From: Gentiana macrophylla
Taxonomy: Eukaryota; Streptophyta; Magnoliopsida; Gentianales; Gentianaceae
DNA: 64,000 nt
Direction of reading: 5' to 3'
Assembly (NCBI GenBank): GCA_026214975.1
Contig: JAOBSW010000544.1
Coordinates: 62,001 to 126,000 of the forward strand
A model generated the notes under the pieces. That model was given only the letters and a program-made list of their open reading frames with translations, ran no database searches and was not told the DNA's origin. Of the stretch, positions 12,286-25,983 are shown piece by piece (the first letter of the stretch is position 1; the number at the start of each line of letters is the position of its first letter). The position numbers were made by a program, and so were the translations under genes.

Positions 12286-13946
12286 CAGGTTAGTGGTGAT
12301 TTAAAAGTGTTGCACTTATGTCATCATATTTGGTAAATATGTTATCGTATTTAAGTAAGTGTTTGGCTATATGAATTAAGTTTCCTAAATCATATCTATG
12401 TACATTGTTGTGTGCTCCTGTTTCTTCTGCTTTTCATTGGTTTTCTGTTCTTCTAATATCTGCTATTTTTGCTTCAGTTATTCGGTTTTCCCTTTTTTTT
12501 TTTTTTTTTTTTTTGTGGACTTGCTGCTTCTTGCATTACACATAAATGAAGTTGTGTTCAAAGTTGCTTTTTTCCTACACTTTTGTTCTCACAAAAGCTT
12601 TGGACTTGTGCCATTGATGGTTTGAGTGGGTTTTAACCAACGTTCGAGTGTACCAAACATTTGTCCGTGCGGTAGAAATAGAATCCCTTTTAGTATCGTG
12701 ATTGTCACGAGGTACAAATATAGGTACAACAAAAGACTTTTTTGTTGCAGATTCGTTTGGTTTTGTATGTAAGACTGCTCGAGAATGCTGCTTTTGACTT
12801 CCAGGACTCTTGATTTCCTTGGAGTCAGGAGGGACCATACCCTTGGGAGAACAAAGAGATTCAAGTTTCTGTGAACTTAGAGGACTTTCACCTGCAGTTT
12901 CACAGAAAAAGTAAATTCTAATTATGAGCAAAAAATGATGTTTCAATCAGATAGAAATTAAAGCCAACATATATGAAACTAAATCTCTCTAACTACACAA
13001 AAGGGGGTTAAAATCAATGTCTAGGCTATGCACTAAAACAATGTAGGTATAAAAGTGAAGAACAACTGATATTTGATGGTAAAACCACAAGAAAAGCAAT
13101 GACAAGATACTGTCTCAACGATAATGTGAGAACAAAACATTTGATGATTCAAAATAAGAGGCAATATGTACATGGTCTTACTATCAACGTATATATTCTT
13201 TATATCTGTAGACTAGGAATCTAAAACCTTCATATGAGCTGTTTAAAATCAATATAAACCATCTATATTTGGTTTCATTTTGCTTCTTCTGCTTAGTAAT
13301 AGTACTTTATGTCCCTCGTTTTTTTAATATCAGCAATTGTTATTTAAAAACTATGAGACTTGATTATGAATTTATAGAACTTCTGACACTTGGAGTAGCT
13401 GCTTCTGTTTCAACTGTAACTCTGTTGGTAGCTGTTTCTGATGCATCCAAATTTTGTTCCTTGTCTTTTACTTTAATTCTCAATGTATACAATGTAAATA
13501 TAGTTTTCCCTTGTTAGAACTCCACTTACCTGGTTGATCTTTTTTACAGTTACGGAAGAAGGTGTTGTGTTTACTCTGCTTCGCATACAAATAAAATTGC
13601 TTCAGGTCAGTGTAGTTGGAGGTGCTACTGCAAACCTCAATAGTTAGGGGATCTATTGCAAACCCCGTTGTTACAGGATCTACAGAAAATCTTAGTTTCC
13701 TTGCACACGTAGACAGTACAACTTGCTTTGCATCTACAATATATACAATAATCAGCCTTATAGTGGATAGGTTGCTTATATAGGTCTTTCTTTATTTCAA
13801 AGTGCTATTCTATGATCCATATGTAGTTTATCTATCTATTTTAGGATGTAATAGATACAGTTTATGCCGGTGAATCTAAGACAAGCAGCATGGCTGTGGC
13901 TTAAAATTAAGTGCAAAATCTTAGCTTTCTTCTTACCTATTTCCAC

Positions 13947-16900
13947 ATGGATTGTGATAATCGTGAATCTCGGAATGAGAAAGAGCGAAATGCATATGCA
14001 TGTATGAGTGAAGCAAAGAAGGATTTATTGCTAAAGCGCCGACGTGCTCAATATGCGGCTCGAAGAAGTACCCAAGGTAGCTTAAATGCACTGGTACTTG
14101 ATTGCATCCACAAGTAACATAAGTCCAATAACTAATGCATCTCACAGTTCCACTAATGTCGATTGCATAAAAGTCTTTCTTTCAAAGCATATGTTAATTT
14201 TGATTTTTACCCTTCTGCTAATACAAGAGCTGAGTTACGTGCACGTTATGCATGCAATAACTATGTTTCTATAGAACCTCAGTCCAGTGCTTCCACGTTA
14301 CCTGAGGCAGCTGACTGTCCATACTGCAATGCTATCCGTTTTTACCATGAGCCAGCTTGCTTCTGTTGCTCTGAGGGAGAAATTAGATTAGCAATTACAG
14401 AAATGCCTGATGCATTATCTGACTTATTTACTGGTAGTGATCCTCAGTCAATTGCCTTTCAAAAGTACGTAAGAACCTACAATAATAACCTAGCTTTTAC
14501 TACTTTTTCTGCTCGGAAAGATAATGACTTGCTGAAAAATCAGCAAGGCATATACATCTTCAAGGTGCAGGGCAAAGTGCATCATTTCCTAAATCCACTA
14601 CAAGCAGCTTCTGAGATGCCTAGTGGTATACAGTTGTACTTCTACGATTCAGAAACTGAACTCGAGGAGCGTTTAAAAGCTTCTAACCGTTTCTCCCGAG
14701 ATATTATGTTGAAGTTAACTAAGATTCTATCTGAGAATCCTTATGCTGTGTTTCTACGACAACTAAGGCTTCTGGATTCAGTAGATCGATGCCAAATATT
14801 CATCGTCAATAATCCTAAACTTGATCAACGGGTGTTCAATGAACCCAGTTGCAATGATGTTGCTGGTATTATTTGTGTTGATGATGAGGCAACTCTGAAT
14901 CCACAATGTCACATTCAAATTTATTCTACGAATGCTATTCCTTACAGAATATGCCATAACTTTGGGTGCTTCGATTCGCTTCAGTATCTATTACTTTATA
15001 CACGTGGTGAGGTAGGCTGGCATCACGGTACGAAAAGCTTCCACCCAACATGCATAAGCAAAAGCGTTATTGCACAATGCCTCTACCGTTGTACCAACAA
15101 ATCTCGTCTTCTTTGAGCGCTTGCTCTTTGAAGAAGAGCAAGGTAAAAACTAGCGATTATAAATCCATAGTAATTTTTCTTAGGGTCTTCTAATACTTTC
15201 CTCTCGTCAATTATGCAGCTATTGAATCCGGTATACGGAAACGCAATGTAGTATCATGCAGACAATACTATTGTTACAAAATGCAGATACGTAAGGATGA
15301 TAAATCAATGTTATTGCACACTGGAAGACTTTTCCAACAATACATCGTTGACATGTTTGTAAAGATAGAAACCGCACGTTTAGAGTACTATTACAAACAA
15401 CAGCGAGAAATTAGGACTGATTGCCTACAAGGATTAATAGACAATATTGCTTCTGGAAATACCCTTGGATCTAACGTAGGAAAGAAATTTATACTTCCAC
15501 CATCCTTTGTTGGAGGTCCAAGAGACATGAGAAAAAGATACATGGACGCTATGGCATTGGTACAGCAGTTTGGTAAACCTGACTTTTTCCTTACAATGAC
15601 TTGTAATCCTGCATGGTGTGAAATCACTAAGTATTTGCTGCCTAATGAATTACCGCAGAATAGACCGGATTTGCTTAGCCGAGTTTTTAAGTCAAAACTT
15701 CAACTATTGAAGAAAGATCTGCTACAAGAGAAAATCTTTGGAAATCTAGACGCCTGCGTCTACTCTATCGAATTCCAAAAACGTGGTTTACCTCACGCGC
15801 ATCTTCTTCTAATAATGTCCCGAGAGTCCAAACTCTTAAATTCTGAGGCATATGATCGTTACATAAGCGCAGAATTACCAGATCCAATACTAAATCCCGA
15901 GTTACATAACCTTGTGCTGAATCATATGATCCATGGGCCTTGTGGTTCCTGGAATCCACACAGTCCATGTATGCAAAACCATAAATGCAAAAATAGATAC
16001 CCTCGAGATTTCGAAGAGGCAACGACACATGGATCTGATAGTTTCCTCAAGAGATACGCGCCAAAACAATGGTTTAACAGCTACAGTACGTCGGCATTTG
16101 ATTGATAACCGATGGGTTGTGCCTTATAATCCTTATTTACTTCAGAAGTACAACTACCACATCAACGTTGAAATTTGCTCTACAATCAAATTAGTAAAGT
16201 ACATATATAAGTACATCTACAAAGGTCCTGATAAAGTTGCTTTTCGAATGTGTGCCGCAAATGTAGAAAATGAAATTGAAGAATATCAACGTGATCGCCT
16301 GGTTGGGCCACCCGAGGAAGCGCGTGGCGTATCTATTCCTTTGACCTCTTTGAGATGCAACCAATTTGTAATAGCATTGCAACTACATTTACCCAATAAC
16401 AACTACGTCTCTTTCAGCTTAATCAAGATTTAAACTCCTTACTTTCAAACAATTTTGTATCAAAGAGCATGTTGACTCAATTTTTCGCATGAACCGTTAC
16501 GATGATACTGCAAAATCTCTGCAGCTGTTCTACAAAGACTTTCCAAAGCATTTTGTTTGGGATTATGGAAAACGTTTCTGGAGTGTAAGGAAGAAAGGAA
16601 GAGTAATTGGTCGCATAGTATCTGCTGCCCCAAACGAAGGAGAGAGATACTATCTACGATTATTATTGAACCATGTAAAAGCACCATGTTCATATACTGA
16701 CCTACTTACATTCAATGGACAGGTGCACTCAACTTTCAGGGAAGCTGCATTAGCACGCAATCTGTTATCTACTGATTCTGATCTTGATAAGTGCTTAGAA
16801 GAAGCAACATTGTATCAGATGCCTAGACAGTTACGCCACTTGTTTGCCTCGATTCTTGTGTTCTGCTCACCATCAAATCCAAGATTATTGTGGGAGAAGT

Positions 16901-18551
16901 ACCAAGAGCATCTTTGTGATAACCATAGAATACAATTCATTTTATCTGGTACTGCATACACTGAGCTGAAACGAAAAACAATGCATGAGATATCTGAGTA
17001 TCTACAACACATGGGAAAGAAATTAACAGATTTCCAGCTAGGACCTGACGCTGATTTGTTGTGCAATAATGATAGTATGAGCAAAGAAATTTCTTACGAG
17101 AGGAACGTAACAGTATCTATGGATGATATTTTGAGTGTAGATCGACTTAATCAAGAACAACGTAGAGCATATGACAGAATAATGGCCCAGGTAAATGCAG
17201 ATGAACCATCATCTTATTTTATTGATGGCCCCGGGGGAACTGGGAAAACGTTTTTGTACAAAGCAATTATGGCAACCTTAAGATCTCAAGGACACATAGT
17301 ACTAGCTACAGCTACCTCCGGAGTAGCTGCTTGTATGCTACCCGGCGGTAGGACAGCGCATTCACGTTTTAAGTTACCGGTACATGACGAAGACAATAAA
17401 ATTGCAAATGTTACTAAGCAATCAGCAATTGCCCAACTTATCAGAGAAGCAAAATTGATTATTTGGGATGAAGCTCCGATGGCTCACAGAGAAGCTATAG
17501 AAGCATTTGCTGAAATGCTTAAAGATATAACTGAGGTTGATTTACCGTTTGGAAACAAGATTGTAATCTTCGGGGGAGATTTCCGCGTGTTCTCCTGTAG
17601 TCTCTCGAGGAACTATGGTCGAACAACTCGATGCTAGCTTATTCCATTCTTCCTTATGGCCTTACTTAACACAAATACGACTAACTCAAAATATGCGATC
17701 AATAGATGACCCATTCTTTATAAGTATTTATCGCATATAGGTAATGGTATAGAACCACAGGATGAAAATAGAAATATTACATTACCAAAGCACATAACAA
17801 TCCCTTTTACTAACGAACAACAATCACTACAAGAGCTAATTGATTTTGTATATCCAAATATACATCAACTAAGCAATAATTACAGCTTTCTAATGAATAG
17901 AGCACTATTAGCTCCTACAAATAAATTGTGTTGATGAAATCAACAACGTTATTTTGCAAAGAATCAATAAAGAAGTTACAACATATATTAGCTACGACGT
18001 TACCATTGATCCAAACCACCAAGGAGAATATCAAGATTTTTAAATTCACTAAATCCTAGCAAACTTCCTCCACACCAACTTTTCTCGAAAGTTAATTCCC
18101 CAAGAATGTTATTGAGAAATATTAGTCCCATCAAGGCCTATGCAACGGCACTCGAATGATTTGCAAAGAGCTTAACACAAATACTATTCTAGCGTAAATC
18201 GGAATGGGACCATATGCGGGACAAACTACATTACTCCATAAAATACCATTACAAGCATCGAAAAGTGAACGCTTTGGTGTAGCTTTCAAAAGGTACCAAT
18301 TCCCAATTAGATTATGTTATGCAATGACAATTAACAAAGCTCAAGGACAAACATTAGATCGTGCGTGTATTTATCTACGTGAGCCTGTTTTCTCACACGG
18401 TCAACTTTACGTTGCATTCTCACGAGTGAGAAGTTTCAATGCACTAAAAGTACTTATAGCTCCACCTACACTAGCAGATAATTTCGACTAAACAAAAACA
18501 CAGAATATAGTTTTCTCCGAAATAATTCAAAGGGCACAAGTACAACCTTAA
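13947..18551 (+). CDS. Helitron RepHel (HUH nuclease plus PIF1-type helicase), copy 2
   Basis: Rolling-circle transposase of the Helitron, about 1,500 residues in two exons: 13947-15142 and 15219-18551, with intron GTAAAAACTAG...ATTATGCAG. The start MDCDNRESRNE is shared by all copies. In order: a basic N-terminus (KRRRAQYAARR); a Cys-rich segment (CPYCNAIRFYHEPACFCC) near 14318; the Rep (Helitron_like_N) region with HUH residues at 15794-15802 (LPHAHLLL); the tyrosine motif YIYKYIYKG near 16200; then the helicase with GPGGTGKT (about 17227-17250), LIIWDEAPM, GGDFR and the C-terminal motifs MTINKAQGQT and HGQLYVAFSRV. HUH plus YxxxY is the nick-and-join centre. Frameshifts occur near 15030, 16055, 17587 and elsewhere, nearly all at CHG sites where another copy reads through. 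Confidence 0.9.
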
Positions 18552-18678
18552 CCTTAGTACACTATCAATATTATTTTGTAGAACATCAGATGTAGCTGTT
18601 TACAATAATAACAACATTTATATAACATTACGTAAACATACATAGATACATAGTTGCTTATAAACCTACTATACAGGC

Positions 18679-21600
18679 ATGGCTACAAATATGCAAAATC
18701 TACTCATCAACGAAATTTCGGACAGTACGAAAAATTGGAGAGTAAAAGTTGTACTTGTTGATAAAACCAAAGTACATACCAGTCCAAACAATCGCCGAAC
18801 TCAGAAGCTGCTTCTACAAGATGCACAGGTACTCTAACAGATACAACTAATAATACAATTCTCTTTTCTACTCTATATGTAATTTTATTTAGCAAAATTG
18901 GCACTGAAAATAAGCAGGGTAACACCGTTGAAGCGATTATGTGGGATGAAACTATTGACCAGATAGATGCAAGATTGAGTCACGGTTGTACATATACTAT
19001 CGGTGGAGCACAAGTGCAACAAATCAAGCCGGCTTTCCAGTACATGTCTCCCAGAATGCCATACGAATGGGTGTTCACAAATGCAACATTTATACGGCAA
19101 ATAATCGATTCGATGGACATGATTCCATACCCAAGATTACAATCATTCCCACTCTGTGACACAGCACCGCTAGCAGGAACCAAAACACCAATAGGTACAT
19201 ATATCTATATACCAGTCCAATGAACTACACTAAGAAACACATACTAATAAACACAGAATTATAACTCTGAATATCAATTTCGATTTCTATACTTTTGAAA
19301 TTAATTATCCTTAGATTTCTTTACCTAGACTCATGTTATTTCTCTTGTAATATGTAATATTTAAATTTCTAATATAACAAAGACTACGTTACTTATTTCA
19401 TAATTCAACATATAATATATTGCACTCGGTTTACTGACCTATATAATTGAAAGACACAGAGGTAGCATTAACAATGAATCAAGCAAATAAATAAGCTATA
19501 TAAAATACAATGTAAACATTCTATTTAACTACATTAATAATGTGCAAAGTACTAACTGTATTTTATATTCTCAGACAATATTGCTGTAATGGTAAACATT
19601 AAAACGCCGCGGGAAGTAATTGCAAATGGGGAAGTCGACACCGATACAAGAAATAGTACTTGTTGATGAACAAGTAAGTACCATACATACTATGTATTCC
19701 ACAAGATACATTACACCAAAATAAGCTTTCCTCTATTTCTTGATAATCAAGATAGTTAACCAAAGATAGTCGATGATAAAATTTTGCTTCCACCTATCCA
19801 CATCTCACGTTGTTTCTACTATCTTATGTATAGTTTCTCCGAAAATACATGCATAAATGCACTTTTCGATATTACTTTACGATATATTTCTATGGTTGCT
19901 ATAGAAATCCAAGAAAACCAGTGAAAACCAAGTGAAAATTTCTATGGTTGATATATTTCGTAAAGTGCATTTACGCCATGAGGAAGTAATTGCAAGTAAT
20001 ATCTCCAATGTATTTCTATGGTTGCTATATTTTCCTTTGGTTTTCTTGGACATATATGCTCCCTTTGCTTTAATTATTGCAATCTCTCTGTATTCTTTCA
20101 AAATATTTCTTCTATATGGTTAGTTAAAAATCTATGCACTTTCGGCTATACGATCACCACGGTTTCTCATACATAATTTTATAGGTGCACTGTCTCATTT
20201 TACTTTGACATCCTTTGATTCAAAGCTTCATAGTTTTTTTCGTCTTTTGATCCAATGTTACTCTATTAGAAATACAACATCTTATCTTCGTAATTGATTA
20301 TTCATAATACTAGATTCTTTCCTGTGCATCCTTGTTCTCCCATATATAGTAGTTTCTTTATCTCTCTGATCTCTGTTGCATTTTTCTTGAATTCAAAATA
20401 TTACCACTAACTTCTAAGGTATATCTTGTGGAACTATTCACGCTTTAAGTACAACAATGCTAACCATGTGGGGTGACTATGTAACTAGCCCAGACAACAA
20501 TCGTATGAAAACAGACACAATATGCCTATCATTGTATGCAGGAAAGTGATGATCATGAAATTCTTGTAGTACATACAATAAACTCATAAGTATACATTAC
20601 AATTGAAAATATATTTCGCAACAATAACTATATGCCAATGATATGGTGGAACATCATCAACTGCTCCATTCTCGCTACATGACGGTGGATCCCGATTTCC
20701 ACAAGTACATGAGCTAAGAAAGTGGTAAATAAAAATACTGAGACAACTAAAACACCTAACAAATGCTACCAAAAATAGCTGCTAATATAATGTACCATTG
20801 TCCATGTGGTAACAAACAACTTGGATGCAATCCAACAAGCAGCTGCTATGATTACGTCTCCGAGTAAGATACAACAGCAGAACAGAGAAACAGAAATGAA
20901 AACAAAAGCACCACAGCAAACTCAGTACAAGGTAATAATCTACAAAACTAAACTATCAATACAACACAGGTACATAATATACTAGCCTTTGAAACACAAT
21001 AAATCTAACTTCGTAATAAATAGGTAATGATGAGATCATGTGAGCTATCACAATTTCGGATATAAAGCGTAACATTTACTATCAGAATCGCCCAAAATGC
21101 TCCCACCTTACCATAGCCGCAAAGAAATGAAGAGTTCCACTCGCAATATATGCAACACCGATTTAAATTGCGGTCCCAGGTAAAATACACAAAGCCTTTA
21201 ACATCTTAATCACAGATTATCAACATCAAAACTAACAAAAATATAAAATACTGAAAATACAGGTGCAAAGTAATAATTGAACTGCAAGAAGTTGGAGAAA
21301 AAATTTCTGCTACGATGTACGATGAAAATGCAGAGAAGCTGCTAGGCTACACTGCAACAAAACTGCATGACAAGAGCCCTCAGGTACATATATTCAGACA
21401 AGAGTAACGTAGAGAGTAAACAACACATACAAATCAAAAATTACATGCATCAGTAACATTAGCAGATTCTACCTAACAATCTAACTCATTCCTCTATAGG
21501 AGATACAATGTCTGCTCTCAGACATAAACACACAAATGAAAGAAAAAAGAATCCGCGCAGAACTACAACCATCAACGAGGCAGTATGCAGATCAAAAAAC

Positions 21601-21872
21601 AAGATTTACAGTCTACCAGTGGACAGAGGCAGAATCCACAACACAATGTACCTCAGCTGAAACACCAGAAATCAGCGGTACTCCAGGTAAACTTCTCAAC
21701 CAAAATATCATACACAGCAATATTACTAGACAAAAACAACAACCAAAATAACATAGAAAAGTGAACTACCACAGATAAGCAGGAAGGAAAAAGAACCACT
21801 GAAACACCAGAAAGCAGAAAAGAAGATACAGCGGCAAAAAAGATGAAGCTGCAATTTCCCCCAACTGACTGA
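18679..21872 (+). CDS. RPA70-like ssDNA-binding protein, Helitron copy 2, ten exons
   Basis: A relative of the replication protein A large subunit, about 480 residues. Exons read from sequence (some junctions approximate): 18679-18828, 18918-19194, 19575-19672, about 20444-20568, about 20646-20724, 20808-20931, 21024-21179, 21263-21383, 21500-21686 and 21775-21872 (TGA). Exon 1 begins NEISDSTKNWRVKVVLVDKT after MATNMQNLLI, typical of the first RPA OB-fold; exon 2 continues GNTVEAIMWDETIDQID. Exon 4 holds LTMWGDYV, a second OB-fold hallmark. The C-terminal domain has a zinc site (CNCPKC and CNIC in copy 3; the second pair is scrambled in copy 2) and SATMYDENAEKLLGYTATKL. Known plant Helitrons can carry RPA genes. 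It lies 127 bp after RepHel on the same strand, so it may be co-transcribed or driven from the short spacer. The exact ends of exons 3 and 4 are uncertain. Confidence 0.85.
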
Positions 21873-22269
21873 AAACAAAGGAGCAGGTGAGAAGGCGTAA
21901 ACTTGTCATGGTTTTGAAAGTCAGACAAGAACAAAAAAGACCAAGTACATGTTTTGTATAGCATAAAAACTAAATGCAGATTTTGTGTAGCATATGAAAA
22001 AAGTGAATCTCATATGCTACTAACCAAAACAAATTGCTCTTTTGCACGATCCTTGCTATGTTTTTTGGTCCAAAGATCGTATCCTATCTAAGACTTCTCA
22101 ATGTATCTATTATCTCAGACTTCTCAATGTATCTATTATATGTATCTATTGCAATTATCTACTGCTACATAACTACAATGCATTTTTACCATATTGTGAC
22201 ATATAATTCAAAATGCCTAACATTTGTAATATCTACGAGGATCGAAAAAAACTAACATCGTAACACCGA

Positions 22270-22303
22270 CGGACGTGTGCAACGCACACTCCGCATACAC
22301 TAG
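22270..22303 (+). terminator. Helitron 3' hairpin and CTAG terminus, copy 2
   Basis: The stem and loop are the same as in copy 1, with two extra bases (CA) between hairpin and CTAG. It is followed by TATATA and the next element's TC end. Confidence 0.88.
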
Positions 22304-22309
22304 TATATA
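22304..22309. repeat. TATATA junction between Helitron copies 2 and 3
   Basis: This is identical in length and sequence to the junction at 10285-10290. It is probably a remnant of the TA-rich target, since copy 3 is followed by a long TA tract. Confidence 0.9.
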
Positions 22310-25300
22310 TCTATACTTAGAGTACTTATATTTTTGTATGTTTGGTCGTCTTTCTTTGTCGTTTAGTGTTCTCTTTTTTTCTTTTTTTTTTTTTTTTTAA
22401 TTTTCCCCTTTTAAATTTTAGTAGAAGGCAATGGCTATTTATTATTATTATATCCTAGATATATATGGAAATTCTTCGGGCGCTTTTTTTTTTTCTCCCG
22501 AGATACAATTCCACTACCGTTCTTCAAGCGAATGAGTATTCTCCAACTCTCTCTCTGCTTTGCAATGAAGTGGGCGGTGCCTCATCATGTATATAGGCTT
22601 TTGGAACCGCGTTTATGTGTGCCATTGTTTGTTGTTGTTGTCTTCTCACGTGCTCTTGCTCTGGGTAAGTGAATCTTTGCTTTGTTAGTATGCAATCGTT
22701 GTGATTACGGATTCTTGCTTCCTAATTGTTGGTTTTGTTGATTATTGGTGGTTGATTACTCCTTCTGGTTTCTTCTTTGTTTATCCGAAATTGTTTTATT
22801 TCTCGGTGTCTCTTGTCGCTTTAATCTTCGACTTGTATCCAACTCTTTTTCTTGGTTTTCTTTTATGTTTTATCTGCTTAATTAGAAATGCATGAGCTTT
22901 TTGCTCAAGGTCGCATTATCCGGCATGTTTTTTTGTTGGTGCAATTTGTGATTTTATTTTGATACCCTTTGATTTAGTTTGTTGTATTCTTTCTTCTTTT
23001 GGTGTAATCTTATTATGTATCTTGAGTTGTATCCGTGTCTCTTTCTTGGTTTTCCTAGGTTTTATTTTCGCTAATTAGAAATGCATGCGCGCTTTTGCAT
23101 CGAATCTTGCATTATTTGCCATGCTTTTTTGTGGTGCAATTTGTGATTTTATTTCTACAGTTTTCGATTTAGTCTATTGTATGGTTTCTTGTTTTTGCCT
23201 GTAATCTGATTATGTTATAGATGGAAGGTGTTAGCTATCATTTCTGGCAAATTACTTGATTTGTGTTGTTTTCGTTACATGTTCAATTGGTTTGTTTGTC
23301 GGCGTCTGTATTTTTTCTGCTCTGTTGTTAGCTGTGCAGCTTTATTTGTAATTTCTCTTGCGTGTTATGTGGTTTAGCACAGATGCTTCATAAATTGCAT
23401 GTTATTTATGAATAAAATTACATGTCTGATATGTAATTACAAATAAAATTACAAATAGCACAGATGTTTAGCACAAATAAATTGTGTGTCTGATGTTTCA
23501 CTTAATTTCTCTTGCACAAATTGCATCTACGATATGTAATTTTATAAGTGCACTTTTCGATGTTGCTCGCTACTTGTTTCATTAAATGTTTGAGAGAGTT
23601 TATTATTTCCTTGGATTTAATGTTTTCATGTTGGAAATAAAAGGTGTCCTCTTTCTTTCGCTCTTATTGGGAATACATAATGCTTTTTTGTTCAATTAAT
23701 GCAAACTATTGTGTGTGATTTCGTAGTAGATAGAAAGAGTGCAAAGGTTAGTAGATATAATGCAAAGAAGAGTAGAAATTTGTGTTTCTTGTATTATTTG
23801 TGGGTGTTAGAAGGATCTAATCTTTCTTTCTCAAATTACTTTGGTTGTGCAAATGTCTCGTGTTGCATAATGATTAAAGTTGAAAAGTATTGTCGATTGT
23901 AAATGAAAAAGGGACTTTGAAGTCGCTACTTTTGCCCTTGTTTTTGATTGGTTTCTCTTGATATTTGGCTTCGTTTGATATCCGTAAACCTTTGCTTCAA
24001 AGTGCGGATGTAAGTTTATATACAATCGAGTTTGGAGCGGCGATTTCTTTTCATTTGTTATATTGTTTTGAAGCAATGGATATTTGGTGTATTTGATTGC
24101 CATTATTCAATGTGTCGAATCATGCGAAGAGAAAAACCTATACTTTAAATTGTTTCATTAGTGAAAAAGTACATGTCGCTTTTATGGTATCTTCATGTCT
24201 CTGTATCTCTTCAATGCTTTGATTTATTTTCTTTGTTTCCAGAGATCTCTTATCAATGTGCTTACATTTTGCGTAGAATCAAAGACTCTTCGATTGCGAG
24301 AATCAAAGGCTCCTTCAATTGCGAGTTAGTGACTCGATTTAAAATCTGTTGCACTTATGTCATCATATTTGGTAAATATGTTATCGTATTCGTAAGTGTT
24401 TGGCTATATGAATTAAGTTTCCTAAATCATATCTATGTACATTGTTGTGTGCTCCTGTTTCTTCTGCTTTTCATTGGTTTTCTGTTCTTCTAATATCTGC
24501 TATTTTTGCTTCAGTTATTCGGTTTTCCCTGTTTTTTTTTTTTTTTTTTTTTTTTGTGGACTTGCTGCTTCTTGCATTACACATAAATGAAGTTGTGTCC
24601 AAAGTTGCTTTTTTTCCTACACTTTTGTTCTGTCAAAAAAGCTTTGGACTTGTGCCATTGATGGTTTGAGTGGGTTTTAACCAACGTTCGAGTGTACCAG
24701 CATTTGTCCGTGCAGTAGAAATAGAATCCCTTTTAGTATCGTGATTGTCACGAGGTACAAATATAGGTACAACAAAAGACTTTTTTGTTGCAGATTCGTT
24801 TGGTTTTGTATGTAAGACTGCTCGAGAATGCTGCTTTTGACTTCCAGGACTCTTGATTTCCTTGGAGTCAGGAGGGACCATACCCTTGGGAGAACAAAGA
24901 GATTCAAGTTTCTGTGAACTTAGAGGACTTTCACTGCAGCTTCACGTAAAAGTAAATTCTAATTATGAGCAAAAATGATGTTTCAATCGGATAGAAATTA
25001 AAGCCAACATATATGAAACTAAATCTCTCTAACTACACAAAAGGGGGTTAAAATCAATGTCTAGGCTATGCACTAAAACAATGTAGGTATAAAAGTGAAG
25101 AACAACTGATATTTGATGGTAAAACCACAAGAAAAGCAATGACAAGATACTGTCTCAACGATAATGTGAGAACAAAACATTTGATGATTCAAAATAAGAG
25201 GCAATATGTACATGGTCTTACTATCAACGTATATATTCTTTATATCTGTAGACTAGGAATCTAAAACCTTCATATGAGCTGTTTAAAATCAATATAAACC

Positions 25301-25983
25301 ATCTATATTTGGTTTCATTTTGCTTCTTCTGCTTAGTAATAGTACTTTATGTCCCTCGTTTTTTTAATATCAGCAATTGTTATTTAAAAACTATGAGACT
25401 TGATTATGAATTTATAGAACTTCTGACACTTGGAGTAGCTGCTTCTGTTTCAACTGTAACTCTGTTGGTAGCTGTTTCTGATGCATCCAAATTTTGTTCC
25501 TTGTCTTTTACTTTAATTCTCAATGTATACAATGTAAATATAGTTTTCCCTTGTTAGAACTCCACTTACCTGGTTGATCTTTTTCTGATTCACGGAAGAA
25601 GGTGTTGTGTTTACTCGCTTCGCATACAAATAAAATTGCTTCAGTCGGTGTAGTTGGAGGTGCTCACGCAAACCTCAATAGTTGGGGATCTATTGCAAAC
25701 CCGTTGTTACAGGATCTCTGAGAAAATCTTAGTTTCCTTGCACGTAGACAAGACAACTTGCTTTGCATCTACAATATATACAATAATCAGCCTTATAGTG
25801 GATAGGTTGCTTATATAGGTCTTTCTTTATTTCAAAGTGCTATTCTATGATCCATATGTAGTTTATCTATCTATTTTAGGATGTAATAGATACAGTTTAT
25901 GCCGGTGAATCTAAGACAAGCAGCATGGCTGTGGCTTAAAATTAAGTGCAAAATCTTAGCTTTCTCTTCTTACCTATTTCCCT
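22310..25983 (+). promoter_or_regulatory. Helitron copy 3 leader
   Basis: Colinear with the copy 2 leader: 5' terminus, TATA-like CTAGATATATATGG near 22455, donor GGGTAAGTG near 22664, the tandem duplication and the 24-mer pair. Copy 3 differs mainly at CAG/CTG, for example TTGCAGAATC reads TTGCGAGAATC at 24285. No domain-bearing ORF is seen. Confidence 0.5.

Larger units (their letters stand above)
10291..13946 (+). promoter_or_regulatory. Helitron copy 2 leader: 5' terminus, likely promoter and leader introns
   Basis: The 3.66 kb between the 5' terminus and the RepHel start has no recognisable coding domain. A TATA-like stretch (CTAGATATATATGG) lies at about 10429-10442, with a strong splice donor (GGGTAAGTG) near 10630. 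A 24-mer-repeat exon flanked by AG and GTTAGT lies at about 12211-12288. This suggests one promoter near 10.4 kb and a multi-intron 5' leader reaching RepHel, but that is inference. A minus-strand ORF of 123 codons (12575-12946) is partly conserved in copy 3; I do not recognise it. The leader also holds a roughly 190-bp degenerate tandem duplication (about 10790-11165). Confidence 0.5.
10291..22303 (+). mobile_element. Helitron copy 2, complete, 12,013 bp
   Basis: Both ends are visible. The 5' end is TCTATACTTAGAGTAC at 10291, preceded by A. The 3' end is a hairpin at 22270-22293 followed by CATACA and CTAG (22300-22303), followed by T. No terminal inverted repeat or target-site duplication is needed or seen, as is known for Helitrons, which insert between A and T. 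Internal order is leader (10291-13946), RepHel (13947-18551), 127-bp spacer, RPA-like gene (18679-21872) and a 0.4-kb 3' tail. It lies 6 bp (TATATA) downstream of copy 1 and 6 bp upstream of copy 3. It is a full-length, potentially autonomous element by gene content, although its reading frames contain several frameshifts, mostly at CHG sites. Confidence 0.96.
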
